Translations under genes and position numbers: made by a program
In this document: in pieces, positions 17,053 to 26,783 of the stretch
Numbering within the stretch: position 1 is the first letter of the stretch
Layout of the letters: every line of letters begins with the position of its first letter
The notes under the pieces: model-generated
Database searches by the model: none
Told to the model about the DNA's origin: nothing
What the model saw: the letters and a program-made list of their open reading frames with translations, nothing else
From: Algoriphagus sp. Y33
GTDB lineage: Bacteria > Bacteroidota > Bacteroidia > Cytophagales > Cyclobacteriaceae
DNA length: 64,000 bases
Assembly (NCBI RefSeq): GCF_014838715.1
Contig: NZ_CP061947.1
Location: forward strand, 3,906,001-3,970,000
Direction: 5' to 3'

Positions 17053-17087
17053 AAAAAAGCCCGTCCCCAAACAAGGACAGGTTTTTC
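17053..17087 (-). terminator. Terminator of the TonB-dependent receptor gene
   Basis: On the minus strand AAAACCTGTCC pairs with GGACGGGCTTTT (one bulge and a G-T pair), followed by a T-run, about 30 bases past the stop codon. Confidence 0.7.
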
Positions 17088-17117
17088 TCTTGTAACCCAA
17101 TCTACTATTTACTTTAA

Positions 17118-19622
17118 TTATTTATTTTGTTGCATCTCAGCTTCACTGCCGCCTTCTTTCAGGTCATCGTTAGTGACTGATTTTTTCCTTCTAGGTTTTT
17201 GGTCCATGCTCATCTTACCTATTCTATAGCTGAAGTTGATTTTGAAATTCATATTTCTCATTGCATTCGTACTATTCTGCACGATTGTGGGGGTAATGAT
17301 CTCGTTTCTAACTTTAAACTCTTTGGAAAGGAAGTTGTCAGCACCAAATCCTATGGTTCCTCTTTTCTCATCAAACTGCTTATTGATTCCCATCCCATAG
17401 GCTGCAAATCCCCCGGAAGAACCCTGTAACTGAACTTGGCGGCCTCTGGCAAAAGTAAACACTTGAACTTGCCAATCTTTAGGAAGTGAATAGTTACCGA
17501 ATAGACGGCCACTGATTACAACTCCCTCATTTGAGGCTGCGAAATTGGGATCCGTGAGGCCGTTATCCAGCATTGAATAATATAAATCCATACTACCGTT
17601 CAATGAGAGTTTATTGCTTATGCTGATATTGGTAAAGATATTCGTACCCACAGCTCGCTCATGACCGATATTGTCATACGTGGTATAAATAATATCATCC
17701 TCTTGAATTGTTCTCACGGCTTGGATAGATCCTGTGGTATTTCTAAAGAAACCGCTGAAGCTGATCATAGTGCTTTTGAAGAAAGTACTGTATCCCAACT
17801 CATAGTTATCTGTATATTCAGGATCCAGTTCCGGGTTACCTTGAGTCAGTTGATTACCATTTGATTTATCAAGGTTTGGATTCAGGTATCTAAGAGAGGG
17901 ACGGGAAATTCTCCGGTTATAAGAACCTTTGATCAAATTACCATTTGCAAGCTTTCTACTCAAGTTTAAACTTGGAACGAACGTGCCATAAGAAGGAATA
18001 TCCACAGCAGACTCAGTTTTGAAATCAGCGTTGATCGTTGTGTATTCGTATCTGATACCGGGCTTGATGGTATAATTTTTAAATAGGGTCGTCGTGTATG
18101 ACACATAACCGGCAGTTACATTCTGATCATAACTGAATTCGTTGCTTAAGGTAGGATCCGGATTTTCCACATATGATCCGTCTGCTCCTTCCGCCTGAAA
18201 ATAGGTGAAGTCAGAGTATGCTTTTCTTAAAATGTTTTTAGCTCCGTATTCCAAAATTGAATTCCCATCTTTCCCTAATGGCTCCACAAAGTCAAGTTGC
18301 ACCGTGTATTCTTCATTTTTACTAGGGTTGTCGTTTTTCAAACGGGAATCAATAGTGGACATATCTTCTTCAAAAAGTGTATTTACGAAAGAGTTCTCAC
18401 CATTATTTCTACTATACAAAGTCAACAAAGCAATCTCTTTACCTTTCTTTTCAAAAGTCTTTGTGTAGTTCAAACTTATATCTATGGAATTTGAATTGTC
18501 TTTGGTGTCTCTATCCTGCAATGAACTGCTTAATAAAGTACCCTCTCGGAGGGTCTGAGTAAGGAAGTTCTGCTCCAAGCTACTTCTGTTTCTGATGCCA
18601 AAATTCACCGCGGCCGTCAAGAAATTGTATTGATCAATTTCATAATCAGCTCCAAAATTATACCTCCCAAAAAGTTGGTTACTCTTAGTGTCTGAACTCT
18701 GAAGTACAGTAGAACTACTCCCGTCTGTGTTTGTAATTACCTGCTTGTTTTCGAAGCTTCCCTTGATATTATATCCAGCTCTCCCAAAACCACCCAACGT
18801 AAACCCGAATTTACCTTTTCTCGCACTGGCATTTAATCCAAAATCAGAACCTCTCAACCCGGTCCCTGTACGGATATTGGCAGACATACCCTGTAAGTTA
18901 TTCTTTTTGGTAATGATATTAATCACCCCAGAGGTACCTTCAGCATCATACTTTGCGGAAGGGGAAGTAATTACTTCTACAGATTTAATTTCATCTGCAG
19001 GAATCTGCTTCAAAGCATCTGTAATGCTGCTTGCCGCGATAGCAGAAGGCCTGCCATCAATCAAAACGGTAATATTACTACTCCCTCTCATGGATACGTT
19101 GCCGTCCAAATCCACAGATAGCATTGGCACTCTTCTCAGCACGTCAGTTCCGTCACCCCCGGCTGTGGTCTTGTCATTTTCTGCTTTGTAGATCGTACGA
19201 TCCACACGTTCTTCGATCAATTCACGCTGTCCCTGTACAGTGACTTCTTCCAGAGCCAGACCCTCGTCAGTCATTTCGATTTCTCCAATATTAACTTCCC
19301 CTGTCTTGCTGACAATCTGGATATCCTTTATCACTGTAGTCTCGAAACCCAAAAAACTAAGTTTCAAATCATAAGTCCCAGGCTCCATTCCCGTGATAAA
19401 AAACTGTCCGTCGCCGTCAGCTACACCTCCTGCAACATTGGAGTCACTTCCAGCCACATAGAGAGCAGCCGTAGCGTAAGGAACAGGATCCCCCGTCTTC
19501 ATATCTTTGGCGATACCCACGATTTTAGCAGTACTGTTCGCTTTCCCTACATTCTGCTGGGCTATAACGCCACTTGTGCTAATCAGGAGAAGAACTGCGA
19601 TAATGTTAAATAATTTTTTCAT
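17118..19622 (-). CDS. TonB-dependent receptor, outer-membrane beta-barrel family
   Basis: Outer-membrane receptor of 834 residues. Seen: signal peptide ending GVIAQ (about residue 22); carboxypeptidase-regulatory-like domain (AKIVGIAKDMKTGDPVPYA) at about 30-115; plug domain with GDGTDVLRRVPMLSVDLDG and RPSAIAASSITDALKQIPADEIKSVEVITSPSAKYDAEGTSG at about 150-235; then a barrel of the OMP_b-brl_3 type found in peptide/metal-related Bacteroidota receptors. It lacks the SusC-specific plug words and has no SusD partner. The cytoplasm-facing tail MDQKPRRKKSV...SEAEMQQNK is unusually charged after the last strands. It is divergent from a histidine kinase/LytTR pair, which may regulate it. The ligand is unknown. 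Confidence 0.9.
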   Translation of the reverse strand: MKKLFNIIAVLLLISTSGVIAQQNVGKANSTAKIVGIAKDMKTGDPVPYATAALYVAGSDSNVAGGVADGDGQFFITGMEPGTYDLKLSFLGFETTVIKDIQIVSKTGEVNIGEIEMTDEGLALEEVTVQGQRELIEERVDRTIYKAENDKTTAGGDGTDVLRRVPMLSVDLDGNVSMRGSSNITVLIDGRPSAIAASSITDALKQIPADEIKSVEVITSPSAKYDAEGTSGVINIITKKNNLQGMSANIRTGTGLRGSDFGLNASARKGKFGFTLGGFGRAGYNIKGSFENKQVITNTDGSSSTVLQSSDTKSNQLFGRYNFGADYEIDQYNFLTAAVNFGIRNRSSLEQNFLTQTLREGTLLSSSLQDRDTKDNSNSIDISLNYTKTFEKKGKEIALLTLYSRNNGENSFVNTLFEEDMSTIDSRLKNDNPSKNEEYTVQLDFVEPLGKDGNSILEYGAKNILRKAYSDFTYFQAEGADGSYVENPDPTLSNEFSYDQNVTAGYVSYTTTLFKNYTIKPGIRYEYTTINADFKTESAVDIPSYGTFVPSLNLSRKLANGNLIKGSYNRRISRPSLRYLNPNLDKSNGNQLTQGNPELDPEYTDNYELGYSTFFKSTMISFSGFFRNTTGSIQAVRTIQEDDIIYTTYDNIGHERAVGTNIFTNISISNKLSLNGSMDLYYSMLDNGLTDPNFAASNEGVVISGRLFGNYSLPKDWQVQVFTFARGRQVQLQGSSGGFAAYGMGINKQFDEKRGTIGFGADNFLSKEFKVRNEIITPTIVQNSTNAMRNMNFKINFSYRIGKMSMDQKPRRKKSVTNDDLKEGGSEAEMQQNK

Positions 19623-19956
19623 TTTTAGTAGATTGTTACTCTTGGACTGGTGAATGGAAAATGACCACTAAACCCAGGAAGTCACTTTTCTGATCACCGA
19701 CAGATTTGAATTTGTAGGCCTCGTGCTATTTGATACCCCAAAGCAACAGGGTTTGTTCCGCAGTTTTTCCTTAAATAGACGGCTGGGGTAGTTTCATCGA
19801 CAAACCCCCTCTTTCACCGGATTAAATCCTACAATTGATCGGCGAGTCAATACATCAGCCGGATTAGGACATTGGTAGTCACAATCGCCCTATTCGCAGA
19901 TTTAATTTCATATAAAGGTGTGCTTTGCGTTAGTTTGGATACTGAAAATCAGATTT
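19623..19956. other. Divergent promoter region between receptor and histidine kinase
   Basis: About 330 bases without a supported gene. It contains an 11-base palindrome GGATTAAATCC at 19819-19829, and CCGGATTA occurs twice (19818 and 19858 areas). Both could be regulator contacts, but neither is convincing alone. No clear TAnnTTTG box was found. Confidence 0.35.
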
Positions 19957-21030
19957 ATGATCAATCTAAGTCCCAAAAGGAGAGTTTCAATTCTAGTCCA
20001 TATTCTTGGCTGGGCGATGTTAAGCACGGTGCTTCTGTTGCTTTCCCCACTCTCTTGGAGAATTGACATCCCGATAGAATTCTGGATAAAGCAAGTATTC
20101 ATGGCGGTGCTGCTTATGTGTATATTTTATGTAAATATGCTTTGGTTTGTACCCAAGGTCTTGTTGCAGGGAAAACTCGCCGTGTATCTATTGACAATCA
20201 CTCTGGGTGGAGTTCTTTTTGTAGGGATACTCGTGTATGCCGAAAACTTTCTAAATCTGCCTGAATTGATACATAAAGCATTCAATCCTGATGAACCATA
20301 TACTCCAAAGCCACGGAGAATTTATGGCGATATCTTCAATGTGACGCTTTATCTGCTGACCATTGGAATTAGCACCTCGGTGGCTTCCGTGCAGAAATGG
20401 CAAAAAGATGAAACACTCAGAAGAGAACTGGACCAACAAAGAATTAACACCGAACTCTCCTACCTAAAAGCCCAGATTAATCCACATTTCTTTTTCAACA
20501 CCCTCAACAACATCTACGCACTAACAAATTTGGATGTGAAAAAAGCGCAAGAGGCACTTTTGAAGCTATCCCGAATGATGCGCTATGTGTTATATGAAAA
20601 TCAGAAAAATGAGACCCTGCTCAGTCGGGAGGTCAGTTTCATAAATGATTACATAGAATTGATGAAAATGAGACTGACCGAAAAAGTCACGCTCAATATT
20701 GACATAGACGAACCAAAAGATGATCTGGTGATCGCCCCTATGCTTTTGCTCCCATTTATGGAGAACACATTCAAACACGGGGTAAGTAGTCAGCAGCAAA
20801 GTGAAATTCTCATTAAACTGGAAGTCATGGGGAAAACCGTGTTCTTCGAAACTCGCAACCATATTTTCCCTGTATATTCTGACAGTCCCGAAGCAAAGGA
20901 AAACGGGATTGGGTTGATCAATACTCAACGAAGACTAAGCCTGCTCTATCCAAATAAACATCGCCTGAAATTTGGTAAAGACGAAGCCAAACAGGAGTAT
21001 TGGGTAAATCTTACGATCAATCTGGAATGA
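19957..21030 (+). CDS. LytS/YehU-type sensor histidine kinase
   Basis: Membrane histidine kinase of 357 residues. Start placed at the ATG giving MINLSPKRRVSILVHILGW, because the 13 codons upstream are not signal-like. Four hydrophobic segments occupy about residues 10-135 (VHILGWAMLSTVLLLL; VFMAVLLMCIFYVNMLWF; VYLLTITLGGVLFVGILV; VTLYLLTIGISTSVASV), then a coiled linker. The phosphoacceptor region is LKAQINPHFFFNTLNNIYAL with its histidine near residue 180, and the ATPase domain ends in GIGLINTQRRLSLLY. The kinase lacks PAS or other sensory domains; sensing is presumably through the membrane part. The response regulator follows after 86 bases. Confidence 0.92.
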   Translation: MINLSPKRRVSILVHILGWAMLSTVLLLLSPLSWRIDIPIEFWIKQVFMAVLLMCIFYVNMLWFVPKVLLQGKLAVYLLTITLGGVLFVGILVYAENFLNLPELIHKAFNPDEPYTPKPRRIYGDIFNVTLYLLTIGISTSVASVQKWQKDETLRRELDQQRINTELSYLKAQINPHFFFNTLNNIYALTNLDVKKAQEALLKLSRMMRYVLYENQKNETLLSREVSFINDYIELMKMRLTEKVTLNIDIDEPKDDLVIAPMLLLPFMENTFKHGVSSQQQSEILIKLEVMGKTVFFETRNHIFPVYSDSPEAKENGIGLINTQRRLSLLYPNKHRLKFGKDEAKQEYWVNLTINLE

Positions 21031-21116
21031 AATCGAGCATGACGCAAGGGACACACTGGGAGGATTATAATGCATGCGAGATTCCATGTGGCCTTTGATA
21101 GACAAAATATAATCAC

Positions 21117-21860
21117 ATGAAACTCAACTGCGTTGCCATAGATGATGAGCCACTTGCGCTGGAACTACTAAGTAAGTTCATCGAACAAACCTCCTTTCTA
21201 AATCTAATCGGCAAGTTTTCCAACGCCATTGAAGCTCTGGGCTTTATTAATCAAAATGAGGTACAACTTGCCTTTATGGATATTCAGATGCCTGACTTGT
21301 CAGGGATGGAGCTCGCTAGGGTGCTGGACGGCAAGAAAAATTCCGATAAAACCCGAATTATTTTTGCGACAGCCTACCATCAGTTTGCAATCGAAGGATA
21401 TAAGGTAGAAGCCCTCGATTACCTGCTCAAGCCTTACAGCTACGAAGACTTTTTGAATGCCGCTACCAAAGCATTTTCATACTTCGAAAAACAGGCCCAA
21501 ACCAAACCTGAGCCAATACCGGTAGATCCTACATCCCAAGAGTATATATTTCTAAAGGTAGAGTACCAACTCGTCAAAGTAATGCTAAAGGATATTGCCT
21601 ATGTGGAAGCCTATAAGGACTATGTCAAGGTACATCTGCTTTCCAAACCCAACCCTGTTCTCTCTCTGACCAGCTTAAAAAATATGGAAGAATTGCTTCC
21701 TTCAGATAAGTTTATGAGGGTACATCGTTCTTATATAGTGGCACTGAACCATATAGACTCTGTGTCCAAAAATGTAATTCAAATCGGCAAAAATCATATT
21801 ACTGTAAGCGATAATTACAAGGATATTTTCCTGGAGTTTATGAGTAGGTGGATGAATTGA
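21117..21860 (+). CDS. LytTR-family response regulator
   Basis: Transcriptional regulator of 247 residues. Receiver domain (about 1-120): acidic pair IDDEP, phosphoacceptor Asp in FMDIQMPDLSG, Thr/Ser-region FATAYHQF and Lys in YLLKPYS. The C-terminal LytTR DNA-binding domain (about 145-245) shows FLKVEYQLVKVMLKDIAYVEAYKDYVKVHLL and RVHRSYIVALNHID. It forms a two-component pair with the preceding kinase. LytTR regulators bind direct repeats; the divergent TonB-dependent receptor gene is the nearest plausible target, which is inference from neighbourhood only. Confidence 0.93.
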   Translation: MKLNCVAIDDEPLALELLSKFIEQTSFLNLIGKFSNAIEALGFINQNEVQLAFMDIQMPDLSGMELARVLDGKKNSDKTRIIFATAYHQFAIEGYKVEALDYLLKPYSYEDFLNAATKAFSYFEKQAQTKPEPIPVDPTSQEYIFLKVEYQLVKVMLKDIAYVEAYKDYVKVHLLSKPNPVLSLTSLKNMEELLPSDKFMRVHRSYIVALNHIDSVSKNVIQIGKNHITVSDNYKDIFLEFMSRWMN

Positions 21861-22012
21861 TTAGTCTCACGCTTATCAAACTCTAAGCTAAAAATCAGTA
21901 TTGCCAAAGCGACTATTGTTAGTAGTTTAGTTTTCAAAAATAAGTGAATTTGTTATAAAAAGTAACTTATATCAGGCTTTAGAAAACCGAAACCTTACAC
22001 GAAGTAAATGGC

Positions 22013-22492
22013 CTAATCGACCTTAATATAAGGTACCGGCGGTGCACACTTAGCAAATTCAGGGCAGATGATAGATAAGCGTGAATAACTATCCGAAACG
22101 GCATATTCCAAAGAATAGCTCACCCCTTCCATGAGAGTCAAAGCATCTTTGGGGATATAATAAATATCCCTCATATTTATTTCAAGAGGGTCTTCATAGG
22201 TAATCGCTACTTTTTGTTCAGAGACTGTGTAAGTACCACTGTATACGGCTCTATACCCTAAGATTTCATCCGTACCACCACTTAGGGTGATATTTTCGCC
22301 TGTAAATGTGCCATCTGCCTTGAATATCAACTTATCCACCAAATCATACTTGGTTTCTCCATCCCCTAATGCAGCTTCTCTTGTGGATTCATATACTCCC
22401 GAGATCCTAATGTTAGGAGAGACTTCCGTTACGTCATTGCAGCTAAAAAACACCAAAAGAATAGCAAGTAACGGTAATAGCTTTGGTTTCAT
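22013..22492 (-). CDS. Small lipoprotein, lipocalin-like, unknown function
   Basis: A 159-residue protein with a lipoprotein signal (MKPKLLPLLAILLVFFSCND, acylated Cys near residue 18). The remainder is predicted mostly beta strand: SGVYESTREAALGD, KLIFKADGTFTGENITLSG, AVYSGTYTVSEQKVAITYED and YSLEYAVSDSYSRLSII. The order 'GxY... F..DG.F... G.Y.....' resembles lipocalin-like lipoproteins common in Bacteroidota, but no diagnostic motif is present. It is isolated between the LytTR gene and ffh, so context gives no help. Confidence 0.65.
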   Translation of the reverse strand: MKPKLLPLLAILLVFFSCNDVTEVSPNIRISGVYESTREAALGDGETKYDLVDKLIFKADGTFTGENITLSGGTDEILGYRAVYSGTYTVSEQKVAITYEDPLEINMRDIYYIPKDALTLMEGVSYSLEYAVSDSYSRLSIICPEFAKCAPPVPYIKVD

Positions 22493-22838
22493 AGGACAAA
22501 TGAATTAAAGTGAAAATAAAATTTTGACGATTTCAACAACAATAGAATAAAACTAATTCTTAAACCCTACGTCAGGCATCTTCGAAACGCTACTGTAAGG
22601 GACTTATGTTTTCCAAAAAATGTTTGGCGACGCTAAACCGAAGCCAGCTTCAGGAGAAGCGGGTCTAATCGAAACCGAACTTGAATAAAAAGTGATTGCA
22701 GTCCCAAACTTGACTAGCCTCTTTACCAGTATCTGACATCTCGATGACATAATTTAAAAGAATTGTTTGACAACTATCGCCAATCTGTGTCTTAAACGTA
22801 ATTCTGCATGCTCCCGTGGTTAATTACTTCTTAAAAAA
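22493..22838. other. Gene-free region
   Basis: About 345 bases without a supported gene or a clear structure, apart from the ffh terminator at its right end and a short imperfect inverted GAAGC/GCTTC cluster near 22639-22662. The open frames here are short and not protein-like. Confidence 0.4.
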
Positions 22839-22858
22839 ACCCGATCTTGCGACCGGGT
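22832..22858 (-). terminator. Terminator of ffh
   Basis: On the minus strand ACCCGGTC-GCAA-GATCGGGT forms a hairpin (one mismatch) followed by seven T residues, just after the ffh stop. Confidence 0.8.
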
Positions 22859-22866
22859 TCGTATTT

Positions 22867-24210
22867 CTATCTTCTTCCTCCTTTTCCTTGTGGCAGCATC
22901 TTGCCCATGGCCGCTTTGGCTCCCCCCATCTTGTTCATTTGCTTCATCATCTTGCGCATATCTGCAAATTGCTTCATCAGATTGTTGACCTCCACGATCG
23001 TCCTTCCAGAACCCGCCGCAAGTCTCCTTCTTCTACTTCCATCGATCAGATCAGGATGCTCACGCTCAGCAGGTGTCATGGATCTGATGATCGCCTCGAT
23101 TGGTTTAAAAGAATCATCATCAATATCCAACCCTTTCATTGCCTTGCCCATCCCGGGTATCATTCCAAGCAAATCCTTGATATTCCCCATTTTCTTGACC
23201 TGTTCCAGCTGAGAAAGAAAATCATCAAAATTAAAATTATTGGAGCGGATCTTGGAATTGATCCGCTTGGCTTCATCCTCGTCAAAGGACTGCTGTGCTC
23301 TCTCCACCAAGGAAATCACGTCACCCATTCCCAGGATTCGCTGAGCCATACGATCCGGGTGAAACACGTCCAGATCTTCCATTTTTTCCCCAGTGGAAAT
23401 AAACTTAATCGGCTTATTCACTACATGACGGATAGAAATCGCAGCACCACCCCGTGTATCACCATCAAGTTTGGTCAATACCACTCCATCAAAATCCAAT
23501 CGCTCATCGAAGGTCTTCGCAGTATTCACCGCATCCTGGCCGGTCATGGAATCAACCACAAAAAGCGTCTCCGAAGGATTCAAGGCTTTTTTCAGCCCCT
23601 CGATCTCATTCATCATCACGTCATCCACCGCCAAACGCCCTGCTGTATCGACTACCACCGTTTTCTTGCCGGTCTTTTTTGCATAAGCAATCGCATTGTT
23701 GGCAATATCCAACGCATTCTTATTCTCAGGTTCAGCATATACTTCTACGCCGATCTGCTCACCCAAAACTTTCAACTGATCGATCGCCGCAGGTCTGTAA
23801 ATATCACAAGCCACCAGTAATACCTGCCTTCCTTGCTTCTTTAAGTGCGCGCCAAGCTTTCCAGTAAAAGTGGTTTTACCGGAACCTTGAAGACCTGAAA
23901 TCAAAATAATCGATGGGTCGCCGGATATTTTGATATCCTCTTTCTTGCCCCCCATAAGCTTGGTCAGCTCTTCCTGGGTTATTTTTATCAGTAGTTGACC
24001 GGGAGAAACAGAGATTAAGACATCACGGCCAAGCGCCTCTGTCTTGATGGTATCAGTGACTTCTTTGGCTACTTTATAGTTAACATCGGCATCGATCAAA
24101 GCTCTTCTGATCTCTTTGACAGTCGTTGCTACGTTTATTTCCGTGATTTTCCCGGTTCCTTTCAGCGTTTTGAAAGCCCGGTCCAATTTTAAACTTAAAT
24201 TATCAAACAT
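22867..24210 (-). CDS. ffh: Signal recognition particle protein Ffh (SRP54)
   Basis: GTPase that binds signal peptides of nascent membrane proteins together with 4.5S RNA and docks on FtsY. The 447 residues show the N-domain (FDNLSLKLDRAFKTLKGTG), the G-domain motifs SGLQGSGKTTFTGKLG, VACDIYRPAAIDQL, VDTAGRLAVDD and TKLDGDTRGGAA, and a methionine-rich M-domain (GNIKDLLGMIPGMGKAM, MKQFADMRKMMKQMNKMGG). Length is normal and every motif intact. No ffs RNA gene was recognised nearby. A TACTTTTG -7 box lies 22 bases upstream. Confidence 0.97.
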   Translation of the reverse strand: MFDNLSLKLDRAFKTLKGTGKITEINVATTVKEIRRALIDADVNYKVAKEVTDTIKTEALGRDVLISVSPGQLLIKITQEELTKLMGGKKEDIKISGDPSIILISGLQGSGKTTFTGKLGAHLKKQGRQVLLVACDIYRPAAIDQLKVLGEQIGVEVYAEPENKNALDIANNAIAYAKKTGKKTVVVDTAGRLAVDDVMMNEIEGLKKALNPSETLFVVDSMTGQDAVNTAKTFDERLDFDGVVLTKLDGDTRGGAAISIRHVVNKPIKFISTGEKMEDLDVFHPDRMAQRILGMGDVISLVERAQQSFDEDEAKRINSKIRSNNFNFDDFLSQLEQVKKMGNIKDLLGMIPGMGKAMKGLDIDDDSFKPIEAIIRSMTPAEREHPDLIDGSRRRRLAAGSGRTIVEVNNLMKQFADMRKMMKQMNKMGGAKAAMGKMLPQGKGGRR

Positions 24211-24231
24211 TCCTTATGTGGCTATTTGGTG

Positions 24232-24239
24232 CAAAAGTA
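24232..24239 (-). promoter_or_regulatory. -7 box upstream of ffh
   Basis: TACTTTTG on the minus strand (consensus TAnnTTTG), 22 bases before the ffh start codon. Confidence 0.4.
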
Positions 24240-24371
24240 ATGATTTTCATCAGTGATAGAAAGGAGTCTTGCATCTATTCCAGCCAGAGTCTCCCTATTT
24301 TTATCGATGGGGGTTTGCCCATAAATCCCTAATTTGCATCCCCATCAATTTTCCAAAGAAAAACTCTTTTC

Positions 24372-26783
24372 ATGCAGCTGAATTTCAAAAAAGACGTACT
24401 CCCCCATTTAGTGGGAATTGCTATTTTCTATGCCATCGTAGTCGTTTATTTCGCTCCTGTAGTACTTCAGGACCAGGTGATCATGCAGGGTGATATCCTA
24501 AAATGGGAAGGATCTGCCACCGAAGCTTTGGACTACAGGGAAGCTACTGGAGAAGAAGCGCTTTGGACAAACAGTGTTTTTGGCGGAATGCCGGCCTATT
24601 TTGTCAGCTTGGAATTTGCAGGCGACATCACCACATCGTTGCTTTCTATTATCACCCTAGGCCTTCCCCATCCTGTAAACAGTCTATTCTTAGGCATGGT
24701 CGCCATGTATGCATTGATGCTCACTTTTGGTGTCAGACCTGTATTTGCCATCATAGCCAGTGTCGCCTTCTCCATGAGTTCTTATAATCTCCTCAGTTTG
24801 GCAGCGGGTCATAATGCCAAAATATGGGCAGTAAACCTTATTCCTGTGATTTTGCTCGGAATACACTTGGCTTTCAAAAAGAAGCGGTTGCTTGGAGCGG
24901 GAATACTTGCTCTTGGTCTCCTCCTACAATTGAAATTCAACCACGTTCAGATCACCTACTACACTTTGATTATTTCGGTGATTTATGTCGCTGTTAGAAT
25001 TGTCTTTGACTGGAAAAAAGAATCAGTTGCACAACTGGGTAAAACGATCGCTTTCTTGATTCTGGGGGCGGTATTGGCTGTAGGAGGGAATATTGGAAGA
25101 ATAGCTACCGCCATGGAATATGCCCCCTATTCGACTAGGGGCAATGCTACATTAGAATCTGCCTCAGCAGGCTTGGACAAGGATTATGCATTCTCCTGGT
25201 CAAACGGCAAATTGGAGACGCTTACTTTTTTGGTTCCAAATTTCTACGGAGGAGGAAGCAGCACCCCACTCGGAAAAAATACCGCTTCCGAAAAAGCGCT
25301 GCGGAGCAATGGACTCGACCCGGCTCAAATCAACGGGTTCTTGCAGGGAGCTCCTACCTATTGGGGCGATCAGCCATTTACAGGAGGCCCGATTTACGGG
25401 GGAGTCATCTTGGTTTTCCTAGCATTCATTGGAATCTGGGCTGCGCCAAAAGAGAGTCTTTATACATTCGGAGCTATCATTATTCTTTCCCTTATGCTTT
25501 CTTGGGGAAAAAACCTGAGTTGGTTCAACTACTTGCTTTTTGACATTCTTCCGGGGTATAATAAGTTTCGGGCAGTGTCCATGGCTCTGGGCATGACGCT
25601 ATTTGCCATTCCTGCTTTAGCGGCTATATCTTTGGAAAGACTGTATCGAAGCAAGGATTTCAAACCGCTTTACATATCCGGTGCGGTAGTAGGTGGATTA
25701 TTGTTTTTGCTTGCTATCGGTGCAGGCATATTCAGATTTGAAGGAGCAGCTGATGCAGGCTTGCCTGATTGGCTGATCAATGCGATTCGCCAAGACAGGA
25801 AATCCATGCTCTCGGCAAGTGCTTGGAGAAGCCTGGCTTTTGTGGCAGCATCTTTTGCCTTGATATACTTTGCCCTGAAAGACAAAATCTCAGACTTCAT
25901 CTTGGGAATAGGAATTTTCTCTTTGGTTACAATTGATCTATGGACAGTAAATAAGCACTACTTGAATGATGATTCCTTTCAGGGAAATCCTTCCCGAAGC
26001 TATTTCGCCGAAACTCCCGCAGACATGGAAATAGCCAACGATAAAAGTTATTTCAGGGTACTTGATCTAACAGAGTCATTGACAGCATCCGGAAAATCCC
26101 CCTACCGCTTCCATAGCCTTGGCGGATATCATGGTGCCAAAATGCGTAGGTATCAGGATTTACTGGACAATAGATTGAACTTTGAATTAAATGATTTTGT
26201 AAAAAAAGCACAGGAAGGCGATTTTGATTTTGAGGGTATTCAGACTATTAATATGATGAATACAAAATATGTTATCGCAGGAACTGCCGCAAATTCAGTT
26301 TTTGAAAACCCGGAAGCCAACGGTCCAGCTTGGGTTCCTTCCCAAATAGTATCCGTGCAGACCAATCAAGAAGAAATGGATGAATTGGGGAGAATTGACA
26401 CCAAAACTCAGGCAACTGTGAACACTTCGGAATTTGGTCAGGTGAGTGCCGGAAGTGGTCAAATAACCCATACCTCTTATACTCCCAATGAATTGAAATA
26501 TATCGCAGAGATAAGCAAAGAAGGGCTGGCAGTCTTTTCAGAAATCTATTATCCTGTGGGATGGACTGCCACCATAGATGGAAAGGAGACGGAAATCTTA
26601 CGGGCAGATTACCTGCTCCGCGGATTGATAGTGCCTGAAGGAACTCATGAGATCATTTTCAAGTTCGAACCAAAAAGCTACACCGCCACCAAAACCCCTA
26701 TGATCATTTTTCAATACCTAATCGTATTGTCGTTGATTGCAGGTGTGTTTTTCACGATTAAGGAAAGGAATGGAAGAGAGTAA
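24372..26783 (+). CDS. YfhO-family integral membrane protein
   Basis: An 803-residue multi-spanning membrane protein. About a dozen hydrophobic helices occupy residues 10-510 (for example LVGIAIFYAIVVVYFAPVVL, VYVAVRIVF, GGVILVFLAFIGIWA and YISGAVVGGLLFLLAIGAG). The extracytoplasmic end of the first loop carries MQGDILKWEGSATEA, and the C-terminal part (about 540-780) is a beta-rich soluble domain ending FKFEPKSYTATKTPM before a last helix. YfhO of Bacillus and relatives is proposed to transfer sugars onto cell-surface glycolipids or teichoic acid (GT-C-like); in Bacteroidota the role is untested. It overlaps the start of the following methyltransferase gene by 14 bases, so the two probably form one operon. 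Confidence 0.85.
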   Translation: MQLNFKKDVLPHLVGIAIFYAIVVVYFAPVVLQDQVIMQGDILKWEGSATEALDYREATGEEALWTNSVFGGMPAYFVSLEFAGDITTSLLSIITLGLPHPVNSLFLGMVAMYALMLTFGVRPVFAIIASVAFSMSSYNLLSLAAGHNAKIWAVNLIPVILLGIHLAFKKKRLLGAGILALGLLLQLKFNHVQITYYTLIISVIYVAVRIVFDWKKESVAQLGKTIAFLILGAVLAVGGNIGRIATAMEYAPYSTRGNATLESASAGLDKDYAFSWSNGKLETLTFLVPNFYGGGSSTPLGKNTASEKALRSNGLDPAQINGFLQGAPTYWGDQPFTGGPIYGGVILVFLAFIGIWAAPKESLYTFGAIIILSLMLSWGKNLSWFNYLLFDILPGYNKFRAVSMALGMTLFAIPALAAISLERLYRSKDFKPLYISGAVVGGLLFLLAIGAGIFRFEGAADAGLPDWLINAIRQDRKSMLSASAWRSLAFVAASFALIYFALKDKISDFILGIGIFSLVTIDLWTVNKHYLNDDSFQGNPSRSYFAETPADMEIANDKSYFRVLDLTESLTASGKSPYRFHSLGGYHGAKMRRYQDLLDNRLNFELNDFVKKAQEGDFDFEGIQTINMMNTKYVIAGTAANSVFENPEANGPAWVPSQIVSVQTNQEEMDELGRIDTKTQATVNTSEFGQVSAGSGQITHTSYTPNELKYIAEISKEGLAVFSEIYYPVGWTATIDGKETEILRADYLLRGLIVPEGTHEIIFKFEPKSYTATKTPMIIFQYLIVLSLIAGVFFTIKERNGRE

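Noticed and set aside
22816..23820. 334-codon open frame on the plus strand over ffh
   Set aside because: It is fully antisense to an intact ffh, is rich in His/Ile/Arg and has no protein-like pattern.
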